This document shows, one piece after another, positions 23,269 through 30,840 of a DNA stretch of 64,000 nucleotides. Position numbers and translations under genes: made by a program. Position 1 is the first letter of the stretch; every line of letters begins with the position of its first letter. This stretch comes from a virus. Where the stretch lies: positions 26,979 through 90,978 of the IMG/VR virus record IMGVR_UViG_3300044641_010328. One strand, 5' to 3'. Under the pieces are notes generated by a model. The model saw nothing but the letters and a program-made list of their open reading frames with translations. It did not search any database and was not told the origin of the DNA.

Positions 23269-24918
23269 TTAGCGGATGACTGCAGCAATGACGTCGCCAG
23301 CCTTGACTGGGAAGGCAAAGTCGAGGCGATCGCTTGCAACGACAACCGAGTAGTCGGAATCCTGCACCATGAGCATGCCGTTGACGTAGACGTCGAGACG
23401 GCCGGCAGCGGCAGCAGAATCGGCAAGACCATCGAAGCGACCAGCGGCGAGGCTGACCTGGAATGGGTATGCGCCACCGGAGGAGGCGACATCGCTTGCA
23501 ACGTTCTTGACTTCCTTGCCCTTGCCGCCGCCTGAGCCGGCTGCGAGGGTGTTGAGGGCTCCGACGATCGTCTCGGTGCTGCTGAAGGCGGCGATGAACG
23601 CAGCGCGATCACCGGCCTCAGCAACAGCGTACTGGCCGTCTGCACCGGAGAGCACGAGCTCGCCAGTGGTCATCAGCTTCAGATTGGCGCCGTCTGCGAG
23701 CAGGTCGTGGGCGATTCCAATGTTGAGGGCTGAGAACTCAGGTGCAGATGCAGTGTAGATCGCCTGTGGCAGTGCCCACACCGCGCCGCCGGCTGCATCA
23801 GCAGTGACGGAGAGGTGAGTGCCGCTGACGAAGTCGATCAGACCAGCAGAGACCATGGCCTTGCCACCGTCCGACCGCATGAGGCGGTTGGCGGTGAGGT
23901 TGCTGCCCGTTACGAGTGCAAAGGTGACGCTGTCAGTTGTTGCAACAGGCTGTCCGATTGCCACAGTGATGACTGCACCAGCTTCAGAGATCGTGACACC
24001 GGTTCCGGCTGCAAGGCGGCCTTCGATGGCATCGGCGAGATCCTGGTTAGCAACCTCAATGAGGTTACCGGAAGCATCAGCCCACACGAGTGCGGAGGTG
24101 AGATCGCCGGCCTGCAGGGTGTCAGCCATGAACTTGTCAGAGGCAACCCACTTGGTGTCTGCGTGGTTCCAAGAAAGGCTCTCGCCTGCCTCGGATCCAA
24201 GGAAGATACCAGCGCCGTCGAGTGATGCACCAGTTCCGCCCTCGGCGATAACAATGTTCTTGTCATCGACGGTGAGCGTGGTGGAGTTGACGGTTGTTGT
24301 GGTTCCGTTGACTGTGAGGTCACCAGCAATGACCACGTCCTTGCTGAACAGCGAACCAGAGACTGTGAGCGTGCCGGCGGCGAAGGTCATTCTGCCGTCG
24401 TCGATCAGGTTCTTGTTCGCGTCAACAAACGTTACGCGGGTTGCGGTGAGGTTGGTGCCCTTGAACTTGGGAGCAACGAGTGCAGAGTCGATGCCGTCGT
24501 ACTTGAGTCCCACATTGTCGACGAGCTTCTTGTCTGGTCCGTGGAAGACGAGGGCGCCATCTGTGGTGCTGAGGTTGAGGGCCTTGACAGTTCCGGCACG
24601 GGCTTCGCCAGTTACGACAACGTCGTATCCGAACGTTCCTGAGCCGACGACTGCGAGGTCCTTCTTGACACCAAGAGAAGCGGCACCAGAGGCGTCAAGG
24701 TGATCGGCGAGGTCGACGATCTGAACCTTGGCGTATTCTCCGGCAATTTCTTCCTTGTAGTCAGCGGCACCGATGATGTCCTTGACCTGGCCACGAAGGG
24801 CCTCGAGGTCAATGGCGAGTGAACCAAGTCCATCCTCGGACTTGATCTGCTCGGCACGCATCTTGGTGATTGAGCCCGAGGGCTGCAAGCTAAGGGCTGC
24901 GTAATCTTTATTTGCCAT
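23269..24918 (-). CDS. repetitive fibre/decoration-like virion protein (549 aa)
   Basis: An Ala/Gly/Ser/Thr/Val-rich protein of 549 residues. Repeated short strands and a segment TTTTVNSTTLTVDDKNIVIA (about 210-230) recur in virion fibres of marine myoviruses. A coiled-coil-like helix sits at about 28-60. The C-terminal YVNGMLMVQDSDYSVVV module (about 510-548) is also present twice in the 363-residue protein at 25345-26436. Codon choice is richer in G/C at the third position than in neighbours, and the gene has its own 5' leader with hairpins and a strong terminator, which together suggest very high expression. A tail fibre, neck fibre or capsid decoration protein are all possible. Confidence 0.75.
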   Translation of the reverse strand: MANKDYAALSLQPSGSITKMRAEQIKSEDGLGSLAIDLEALRGQVKDIIGAADYKEEIAGEYAKVQIVDLADHLDASGAASLGVKKDLAVVGSGTFGYDVVVTGEARAGTVKALNLSTTDGALVFHGPDKKLVDNVGLKYDGIDSALVAPKFKGTNLTATRVTFVDANKNLIDDGRMTFAAGTLTVSGSLFSKDVVIAGDLTVNGTTTTVNSTTLTVDDKNIVIAEGGTGASLDGAGIFLGSEAGESLSWNHADTKWVASDKFMADTLQAGDLTSALVWADASGNLIEVANQDLADAIEGRLAAGTGVTISEAGAVITVAIGQPVATTDSVTFALVTGSNLTANRLMRSDGGKAMVSAGLIDFVSGTHLSVTADAAGGAVWALPQAIYTASAPEFSALNIGIAHDLLADGANLKLMTTGELVLSGADGQYAVAEAGDRAAFIAAFSSTETIVGALNTLAAGSGGGKGKEVKNVASDVASSGGAYPFQVSLAAGRFDGLADSAAAAGRLDVYVNGMLMVQDSDYSVVVASDRLDFAFPVKAGDVIAAVIR

Positions 24919-24933
24919 TTTAGTTTCTCCAGT

Positions 24934-24967
24934 TGAGATTTTTGCTCAATGAGGAGACATTCCTCAT
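24934..24967 (-). promoter_or_regulatory. two small hairpins in the 5' leader of the 549-codon gene
   Basis: On the minus strand ATGAGGA (24967-24961) pairs with TCCTCAT (24955-24949) around a 5-base loop, and TTGAG (24950-24946) pairs with CTCAA (24938-24934). They end just before the ribosome-binding GGAG of the fibre-like gene. They may protect the mRNA 5' end. The 162-base gap 24919-25080 otherwise shows an A/T-rich stretch with no gene. Confidence 0.45.
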
Positions 24968-25080
24968 CTGAGTCCAAACTCTAACATAACTGGAACTAAA
25001 CTTGGCTTTTTGAGAGGGCCCAAATCTCTTATATTCTATGTATGCTTATCAAGAAAATTTATTCATAAATTCTAAAAAAA

Positions 25081-25299
25081 TTATCGTGAGTAAATCATCT
25101 TCTTTAGAGACTTCAAGTGAGCATCAAATGTGCAAAAATCTCCGTTAAAAAAATCCAGGACGTGAGAAGCACACTCACTCTTTGAATCATCAAACTTAAA
25201 GATGAATTTTCCGCTAGACTCAGAATTTGCACTAATGAGCTTTACACCCTTCATTTTCAGGTAAGCAGCTACGGGCAGCTCTGATGTTGTGTAAATCAT
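25081..25299 (-). CDS. DUF5659-like small protein (72 aa)
   Basis: The short product (MIYTTSELPVAAYLKMKGVK, then GKFIFKFDDSKSECASHVLD, then a helix ending KKMIYSR) matches my recollection of the DUF5659 pattern: an N-terminal Tt-x-L-x-x-AAyL-x-x-kG, a Phe-rich strand and a C-terminal helix. Its function is unknown. The A/T-rich codons differ from the fibre-like gene downstream. It lies alone between two fibre-like genes. Confidence 0.6.
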   Translation of the reverse strand: MIYTTSELPVAAYLKMKGVKLISANSESSGKFIFKFDDSKSECASHVLDFFNGDFCTFDAHLKSLKKMIYSR

Positions 25300-25344
25300 T
25301 TTTGATTATCTCTTTTTCTTAAATAGGCACGAGGAACATCAGAT

Positions 25345-26436
25345 CTACTCTGTATAGGAGTAAGTCGCTAAAAAAATATCATCATTTTCTATAGCACCAC
25401 TAGGTAGCTGTATTTGCCTATTTAAAATTGCATAATCAGTATTTTGTGTTAAAAGCTGACCATTTCTAAAAATCATCAAAGATTGAACAGGGTCTGGATC
25501 TTTTTCAATTTGGAGCGCAAGAGATCCTGAGACTGTTATAAAAGATGCAATCTCATTGAATGAGAACTTTTTGACTGAAACTGATCGTGTGTACATCGTG
25601 ATGATGACATCACTTGGATCGAGATCAATTTGTCCGAATAGAATATTTCTTCCTGAGACTATGTAGTCCTTTAGTGCACCTTGTGTTAGCAGCTGTCCGT
25701 TTAACCAGAGCATTACACTTGCAGAATTTGCAGGATCGAATGCCAGAGTGAATGTCTTATTCAATCCATCCATGGCGCCAGATGGAATCTCATTTAAGAC
25801 TAGCTCTGTAAGTAGTCCGGAAGAGCCATTTTTTCCAAAAGAAGAAGGATCTGCGGTTGACGATATTGTTATTTGACCGCTGGATCCGGTTGATAGCGAT
25901 ATTCCCGATCCTGCAATAAGGTAGGGAGATCCATCAGATAGAGCTGTAAGCGATCCGCTTAATCCTTCCAGCGCAATAACAGAGCCTGTAACTACTAGGC
26001 TGTTTCCAACCTCAACAGGAGACCCTCCAAAAATTCTTCCTTCAACATAAACATCGCCCCCAAAAAATACGGATGATGTAGATGAAAGACTTTCAACTGT
26101 GAGAATGGTACCAGAAGTGGAAACAGTAATACTGCCATCGGCTCCTGATGTGATCTCGATTCCATTCCCAGATCGTATAAACGGTGAGCCATCAGACAGT
26201 GCCTGGATTGAGCCCATCGCTCCAGACAAGAATGTCACGGGACCAGTAAATACCGATCCCGTGACAGAAGCAACTACGCTAAAATCATTCTTTACTACAA
26301 GCAGTTCACCAATCTGTTGGCGAACAATTCCGCCTTGCGTGTCGAGCTGCAGTTCATTCTTGAATGCACCACCAGTTCCCGAATAGACGAGAACTGGTGC
26401 AAGAAGGTGTTCATCTACAACTCTAACAGCGGGCAT
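25345..26436 (-). CDS. fibre-like virion protein with internal repeats (363 aa)
   Basis: A Ser/Gly/Thr/Val-rich beta protein. Two copies of a LSDGSPFIRSGNGIEI-type repeat occur (about 80-106 and 166-192). Two copies of a module with the pattern NGQLLTQ...DY and a terminal GD/SD-V-I strand occur at about 245-282 and 324-360. The latter module also ends the 549-residue protein. This architecture fits a fibre or decoration protein built of short repeats. No catalytic motif is seen. It is transcribed just after the ThyX-like gene with a 40-base gap. Confidence 0.7.
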   Translation of the reverse strand: MPAVRVVDEHLLAPVLVYSGTGGAFKNELQLDTQGGIVRQQIGELLVVKNDFSVVASVTGSVFTGPVTFLSGAMGSIQALSDGSPFIRSGNGIEITSGADGSITVSTSGTILTVESLSSTSSVFFGGDVYVEGRIFGGSPVEVGNSLVVTGSVIALEGLSGSLTALSDGSPYLIAGSGISLSTGSSGQITISSTADPSSFGKNGSSGLLTELVLNEIPSGAMDGLNKTFTLAFDPANSASVMLWLNGQLLTQGALKDYIVSGRNILFGQIDLDPSDVIITMYTRSVSVKKFSFNEIASFITVSGSLALQIEKDPDPVQSLMIFRNGQLLTQNTDYAILNRQIQLPSGAIENDDIFLATYSYTE

Positions 26437-26476
26437 CTTTCATTCCAGATAGAATAATAAAGCGCCCGCAGAATTC

Positions 26477-27427
26477 TTAAAAATCTCTACGAGCCTTGTA
26501 ATTACTCACAATCTCGTCAATCTCTCCTAGAATCTCATTCCAGAGCGTCCGGAAGTGTGGGACACCGCCATCTGTTCCGTTCATGTCATCTCGTGTGGCC
26601 TGGTAGATCGTGTCATTCGGGTGGTAGGTGAGGTGCTTCTCGCTGTCCTCGTCAGGCCAGTAGAGGTTGGTACCTGTTCCATTGCGGAATGTCTTGATGT
26701 AGTGCCATGCAGGCTCGCGAAGATTGATCGCAACATGAGCCTCGGGGAAGACGCGGAGGATCTCACGTGCCATGAGTGCCGCAAGCATGTTATCCTCCTC
26801 AGGCTGGATCTGCTTGTCCTGACGCTGCTTAATGAACATGAAAGCATCGCGGATGTTCATGCGCATGTAGTAGAACGTCTCGAGGCACTTCGGGAGGATA
26901 TGACGAGCGTCCATGAGAGAGATCTTCTTGGAGTCGACCATGTCAACATAGAGCGCCTTTGCATCCTCTACGTGATTCTTCCAGCGCTCATAGAACTCAG
27001 GGCTATTCTGGATCGAGCCTGGAACTAGGCTGCGCTCGTGAGAGAGCCAGCGATCACCTGTGCACTGCGCCGCAAAAGATCCGGCACGATGACGAATGAG
27101 ATGAGTTACTGTCTGAGTATCGATTCCACCCACAAGGAAGGTGAGACCGATTAGCTCCATTGCTGCAGGAAGGGCACGACCCGCAAAGACGTCCTCCATG
27201 GTCTTTGAGAGATCTGCTTCAGAAGCCTCAGCATAGGGAACATGCTTATCAGCCCACGTGGACTTAACGAAACAATAAACTGCCTGTCGGATCGTCTTTG
27301 GATCAGGGCTGTCGACAAGCTCGAGCTTAAGCGCATCGAGGCTATTTACGAACTTGGTTGTAGGCCGCTCGTCGAAACGAATTGCCATGGGAAGGTTAAT
27401 GGGCTGTAGATCTAGATTTTGTGGCAT
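26477..27427 (-). CDS. divergent ThyX-superfamily protein (second ThyX)
   Basis: A 316-residue relative of FAD-dependent thymidylate synthase. The signature region is HLIRHRAGSFAAQCTGDRW (109-127), which keeps the RHR and Ser of the ThyX motif (RHRxxSxNExSxRY) but replaces the NE/RY part with QC and DRW. The long helical C-terminal half (LMDARHILPKCLETFYYMRM and DAFMFIKQRQDKQIQPEEDN) is also in the ThyX pattern. It is about 100 residues longer than the other ThyX here (30841-31473). A dUMP-modifying activity other than plain methylation is possible but unproven. It lies directly downstream of the MazG-HAD fusion gene. Confidence 0.75.
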   Translation of the reverse strand: MPQNLDLQPINLPMAIRFDERPTTKFVNSLDALKLELVDSPDPKTIRQAVYCFVKSTWADKHVPYAEASEADLSKTMEDVFAGRALPAAMELIGLTFLVGGIDTQTVTHLIRHRAGSFAAQCTGDRWLSHERSLVPGSIQNSPEFYERWKNHVEDAKALYVDMVDSKKISLMDARHILPKCLETFYYMRMNIRDAFMFIKQRQDKQIQPEEDNMLAALMAREILRVFPEAHVAINLREPAWHYIKTFRNGTGTNLYWPDEDSEKHLTYHPNDTIYQATRDDMNGTDGGVPHFRTLWNEILGEIDEIVSNYKARRDF

Positions 27428-27436
27428 TAATTTCTC

Positions 27437-28354
27437 CTATCGAAGATTATCGATGATTTTGGTCAAGTTTTCAACTAGAATCACGCCTTCTTGCCGCTGG
27501 AGTGATTTATTGTAAGGCTGAATTGGGCTAAATGTCCGAAGTCCATGAGAGGCAAACTCTGCTGCATGCTTTGGCGAGTCATCTACACAGAAGGCAACGT
27601 GTCCTGCAAACTTTGACTGGATGATCCAGAGGAACTTCTCTCCGCTGAAGGCTACATCATCAAAGTAGAGACCCGAGCTGTGAAGCCATCGTGCTGTGTC
27701 AAAGAGGCAGAGAGGATTGTCTGCAGGGCGTGCTGTCAGGATCTGGACCCAATACCCAAGTCGCTGTAGCTCATGCGTGAATTCGGCTGCATCACTGACA
27801 GCCGGAATGTCGCGAAGCTTGCGCTCTGCTATGAACTCCTTGAAGAGGCGCTCTGTGTTATGCCCTAGATCTTGAGCAGCTGATGCAGCATAGTACTCTG
27901 GACAGTCATACGAAATCACTGCTCCCTTCGTCTCAGCAAGCCACTCAAAGAACGAGCGTCTGAACTCTGCAAGCACATCATCCATGTCAAGGATTGCTAC
28001 TGGACGACCATCCCAAGACTTCTTAGACAGGTTATGCCTGAAGTGAAGGTAAGCATCCTTGTCCTCGAAGGCATCAACAAGCTCTTTCTCATTGATGTCC
28101 CAGACATTCATGATTGCCATCAGATATCTGATCACATCAATGCTCTCATACAAGATCTTTGTCCGGTCTGGCATCTTGCGATCCATTCGGTGATCTTTGA
28201 AATTGATTGATGATACAAGATCTGAGATCTCAGAATGCAATTCAAGAGCAAATGATTTTGTCATCTGCTCTTTCTCTACGTCTGTGAATGTCTTGCTATC
28301 GAAGAAAAGATTAGAGAATGCACGCTGACGATGCAGCATCTCTTTTAGGGTCAC
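27437..28354 (-). CDS. MazG/dUTPase-like domain fused to HAD phosphatase
   Basis: Two domains in one 305-residue protein, starting with GTG. The N-terminal part (about 1-110) has the metal-binding pattern of all-alpha NTP pyrophosphatases: ELHSEISD (38-45) and ESIDVIRYLM (70-79). The C-terminal part (about 118-305) is a haloacid-dehalogenase phosphatase with DMDDVLAEF (D123, D125), LTARP (motif II) and CVDDSPKHA (motif IV), similar to 5'-nucleotidases. Together they could turn a dNTP into dNMP and then nucleoside, removing an unwanted nucleotide from the pool. Adjacent are another MazG-like gene and the divergent ThyX. Confidence 0.85.
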   Translation of the reverse strand: MTLKEMLHRQRAFSNLFFDSKTFTDVEKEQMTKSFALELHSEISDLVSSINFKDHRMDRKMPDRTKILYESIDVIRYLMAIMNVWDINEKELVDAFEDKDAYLHFRHNLSKKSWDGRPVAILDMDDVLAEFRRSFFEWLAETKGAVISYDCPEYYAASAAQDLGHNTERLFKEFIAERKLRDIPAVSDAAEFTHELQRLGYWVQILTARPADNPLCLFDTARWLHSSGLYFDDVAFSGEKFLWIIQSKFAGHVAFCVDDSPKHAAEFASHGLRTFSPIQPYNKSLQRQEGVILVENLTKIIDNLR

Positions 28355-28363
28355 GTTAGTCCT

Positions 28364-28735
28364 CTAGTATTTACTCTTAATCCTATCGTGAATGATCCTA
28401 TCTTTATTAACGTACGCCTCAAAAAGCTCATCAGGCGTAACTCCCATAATAATCAGAAGAGAGAGGAAGTAGTTAAAAGAGTCAACCATCTCCTCCTTGA
28501 ATGCGGCTCGATCAAAATCGCGAATCTCTGTCTGTCGATGAGACTTTGCGTTCTTTAGCTCTTGCACTGCCTCAAAGACCTCTTCGACACCACGAAGTGC
28601 AAGATCTCTGAGATGTTGCTGTGTAGCCTTGTTTGTCAGATCGACAGGCATCTCTGGATAGACATCTGGGACCTGCTTCTGCAAGGCTGTCATGAAGTCC
28701 TTGCGAAGTTCAAACATTTGATCGAGCTTGTCCAA
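28364..28735 (-). CDS. dimeric dUTPase-like / MazG-type nucleotide pyrophosphatase
   Basis: A 123-residue all-alpha protein with GVEEVFEAVQELKNAKSHRQ (E51, E52, E55) and FKEEMVDSFNYFLSLLI (E82, D85). This is the metal-binding arrangement of dimeric dUTPases and MazG enzymes, and it ends with a helix containing the YVNKDRIIHDR pattern typical of that family. It would hydrolyse dUTP (or dCTP) to the monophosphate and supply dUMP for the ThyX enzymes while keeping uracil out of DNA. The gene lies 9 bases upstream of the MazG-HAD fusion start. Confidence 0.85.
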   Translation of the reverse strand: MDKLDQMFELRKDFMTALQKQVPDVYPEMPVDLTNKATQQHLRDLALRGVEEVFEAVQELKNAKSHRQTEIRDFDRAAFKEEMVDSFNYFLSLLIIMGVTPDELFEAYVNKDRIIHDRIKSKY

Positions 28736-28736
28736 T

Positions 28737-28976
28737 TTAGTCCTCTAGAGACTCAGGTGGAGACATTGCGGCAATTGCAGCAATCATTCGGTTAAGGCTC
28801 TCATCAAATTTGCTGAGATAGGCGGGATCAGGAGAAAGCTGCTCTCGCTCATCGACAACCAGGCGAATCGTCCTGAGGTTGTCAACGATGTCAGTGCCTG
28901 ATAGAATCGCGATCTGAAGAAGTCGTGCAATCTGTGAGATTGTGTCATCTGATAGTCCATAAGTCGTTGTTGCCAT
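28737..28976 (-). CDS. small helical protein (79 aa)
   Basis: Function unknown. The N-terminal segment YGLSDDTISQIARLLQIAIL is followed by SGTDIVDNLRTIRLVVDERE and then a helix. The sequence is regular and well conserved in feel, and it sits tightly between the Nei-like glycosylase and the dUTPase-like gene (gaps of 9 and 1 bases). This suggests co-expression with nucleotide and repair enzymes. No catalytic motif is seen. Confidence 0.65.
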   Translation of the reverse strand: MATTTYGLSDDTISQIARLLQIAILSGTDIVDNLRTIRLVVDEREQLSPDPAYLSKFDESLNRMIAAIAAMSPPESLED

Positions 28977-28985
28977 TTGTTTTCC

Positions 28986-29789
28986 TTATTTCTGAATTTC
29001 TGGGATCCAAAAGGTAGTCCGTCCGTCCTTCGTCGTCTCTCTCTTTACCTCTCTACCTTCTGGATCCTTGGGCTGATTGTAGACTGCAAAGCGGCGACTG
29101 TAATCTCCCTTTTGTCCATCAAAACCTGAAAATGTGTAGATGGTGGCGCCACCAGTCTCATATGACTTCCTAATAACATTCTTAATCACAGAATTGAGTG
29201 TTTTCAACTCATCTTCAGATAAGGTGTTAGTTTCTCTATGGGGACTGAGTCTGCTAAAATACAAGCATTCAGACTTTAGATAGTTTCCTACTCCGCTAAT
29301 TACAGACTGATCCATAAGAACTTCTGCTAGCGTTCTATTCTTCTTCTTAATAGATCTAATAAAGACAGCGTCTGATACATCTTCAGCAAGCATATCTGGA
29401 CCTAAAGTCTTCAGCTTCGCTGCCAGCGAATCTTTTTTGTCAATTAGTTTTAATGTGCCGAAGTTTCTCATATCATTGAAGTAGATCTCTCCTCCGTCGT
29501 CCAAATCAAACTGAATCCTGCTGTGCTTTCTCTCAACAGCTGACCAGCTTCCAGTCATTCCTAAAGTGTTGAAAATATGCATCCCATTGTCAAGACTGAT
29601 GTAGATGAATTTTCCCTTACAGCCAACTTCAGAAACTTTGACATTCAGAAAATGATTCAGACTTTCCCATCCTTCAGGATTCTTCTTTGTGTAGCGTCCT
29701 GATAGAATTCTCATATCAGAAATCTTCTTGTTCAAGATTCTTTCACGAATCCCGTCAGATACAACTTTTACCTCTGGGCCCTCTGGCAC
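28986..29789 (-). CDS. Fpg/Nei family DNA glycosylase (zincless finger)
   Basis: A base-excision enzyme of 267 residues. The catalytic N-terminus MPEGPEVKVV (P2, E3), the lysine region GCKGKFIYISL (K60), and the helix-two-turn-helix SGVGNYLKSECLYFSRLSP are all present. The C-terminal finger lacks the four zinc cysteines. It reads VYNQPKDPEGREVKRE then DGRTTFWIPEIQK, with the conserved Arg and the GRTT-W-P-Q pattern of NEIL-type zincless fingers. It would remove oxidised bases and cut the strand. The next gene upstream encodes an MBD4-like glycosylase, so two repair glycosylases are paired. Confidence 0.93.
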   Translation of the reverse strand: MPEGPEVKVVSDGIRERILNKKISDMRILSGRYTKKNPEGWESLNHFLNVKVSEVGCKGKFIYISLDNGMHIFNTLGMTGSWSAVERKHSRIQFDLDDGGEIYFNDMRNFGTLKLIDKKDSLAAKLKTLGPDMLAEDVSDAVFIRSIKKKNRTLAEVLMDQSVISGVGNYLKSECLYFSRLSPHRETNTLSEDELKTLNSVIKNVIRKSYETGGATIYTFSGFDGQKGDYSRRFAVYNQPKDPEGREVKRETTKDGRTTFWIPEIQK

Positions 29790-29803
29790 GTAACCTCCTA
29801 ATT

Positions 29804-30226
29804 TTATTGACTATTTACCCATCGCCAGTAATTCTTCAGCGCACCGTCCTTGGGCTCTGGAATCTTTGACCACGCATGATTACAGAAGATCTTGTATGCT
29901 GCAGCAGCGTAATCTCCGATCCCATACAGATCTTTCGGATCTCTCTTATCCCACGTCAGATAGTCCTGTGACATCTTGACAAGAGTCTTGCTTCTCCGAT
30001 CTCCGAGACCAAGATCCTTGATTAGATCTCTGACTTCTTCAGTGCTTGCATTCGCAGCGTCCTTTGCAGTTGGCCACCGATCAAAGAACTGCCACATAAG
30101 TGGTTCAGCTTCGACACGCTTTGTCAGATTGCAGAAAATACAAACAACAAAAACACGCCAAGGATCATCCTGGACGTGTTCTTGAATGAGGTTGTAGGGT
30201 GAACGCGGTGCGTGCATACCATACAA
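29804..30226 (-). CDS. MBD4-like HhH-GPD DNA glycosylase
   Basis: The 140-residue protein closely resembles the glycosylase domain of eukaryotic MBD4: APRSPYNLIQEHVQDDPWRV at the start, then VVCIFCNLTKR, LIKDLGLGDRRSKTL, the hairpin LYGIGDYAAAAYKIFC (100-115) and the end PEPKDGALKNYWRW. The end carries the catalytic Asp (D127, matching D560 of MBD4). MBD4 removes T, U or 5-hydroxymethyluracil opposite G. Here it may protect the phage from deamination of C or of a modified base. No ribosome-binding site is seen before the first ATG; starts at 30226 or 30217 are both possible. Confidence 0.88.
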   Translation of the reverse strand: MYGMHAPRSPYNLIQEHVQDDPWRVFVVCIFCNLTKRVEAEPLMWQFFDRWPTAKDAANASTEEVRDLIKDLGLGDRRSKTLVKMSQDYLTWDKRDPKDLYGIGDYAAAAYKIFCNHAWSKIPEPKDGALKNYWRWVNSQ

Positions 30227-30277
30227 TAAAGCAAAAATAAACGTTTTACAAGTCGAGACTCGCTAGACGCTCTTAGA

Positions 30278-30535
30278 TCACTTCTTTAAAAGTGTTCCTG
30301 CCCATTTTGGTGCTTGTCCAACGTAAACCTTGAGAGCGTACTTATGAGCTTGACGTCTACCTTGATCTTTCTCTTTCATCGCATGATGCACAACAGAGCT
30401 GTAGATTGACTTGAATCGACGATGCTCTTTGTCAATATCATCTTCATTTCTGTCTGATTTTTCAAGCAGAACTCTAAAGAATCTTATCACTCTGCTTGTG
30501 ATCTTATCAGGCTTTGGCGCGTACTTCGATGGCAT
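30278..30535 (-). CDS. small basic protein (85 aa)
   Basis: Function unknown. Rich in Lys and Arg (YAPKPDKITSRVIRFFRVLL; AHKYALKVYVGQAPKWAG) and apparently helical, so nucleic-acid binding is possible. It lies between the exported WXXGXW protein and the MBD4-like glycosylase, in an A/T-rich context. Confidence 0.6.
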   Translation of the reverse strand: MPSKYAPKPDKITSRVIRFFRVLLEKSDRNEDDIDKEHRRFKSIYSSVVHHAMKEKDQGRRQAHKYALKVYVGQAPKWAGTLLKK

Positions 30536-30544
30536 AAATCCTAA

Positions 30545-30799
30545 CTATCGATGCCTGCCGCAGTGAATGTGTCCATCTCTGTGTCGGTGGCAATCTCTAG
30601 CTGGAGCAGGCGGAGATACGTGACGAATTTGTGCTGGAGCCCATCGTCCTGGAACCCAGTATCCCCATCGATCATAGTGACCTGGCACCCAGCGCGAGGC
30701 TGGAGCTGTGTACACGACAACCTGAGCGTAATGTGCCGGTGGATGCTCAACAGGGTGAGCGTGTGCCATGCAAGCAAAGAGAAGTCCAACTAAAAACAT
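30545..30799 (-). CDS. exported WXXGXW-repeat protein (84 aa)
   Basis: The N-terminus (MFLVGLLFACMAHAHP) looks like a Sec signal peptide with cleavage near AHA. The mature part contains two aromatic Pro-Gly repeats, RWVPGHYDRWGYWVPGRW, as in periplasmic proteins with WXXGXW/YXWV repeats of Proteobacteria, then a His/Arg-rich end (RHRDGHIHCGRHR) that could bind metal. The frame is preferred over the overlapping frame at 30541-30789 because of the signal peptide and repeats. A small exported protein in a phage could modify the envelope during infection or affect superinfection. It may be host-derived. Confidence 0.75.
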   Translation of the reverse strand: MFLVGLLFACMAHAHPVEHPPAHYAQVVVYTAPASRWVPGHYDRWGYWVPGRWAPAQIRHVSPPAPARDCHRHRDGHIHCGRHR

Positions 30800-30840
30800 T
30801 TTGCCTCCTAATATTAATACCGGCTAAGCCAGCAAAATAT

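Noticed and set aside
23265-24977. Ser/Pro/Arg-rich frames overlapping the 549-codon gene on both strands
   Set aside because: They are shadows of a G+C-rich repetitive gene, without ribosome-binding sites or domain features.
30541-30789. Alternative frame overlapping the WXXGXW gene
   Set aside because: It lacks the signal peptide and Trp-Pro-Gly repeats of the frame at 30545-30799 and has no recognisable feature.
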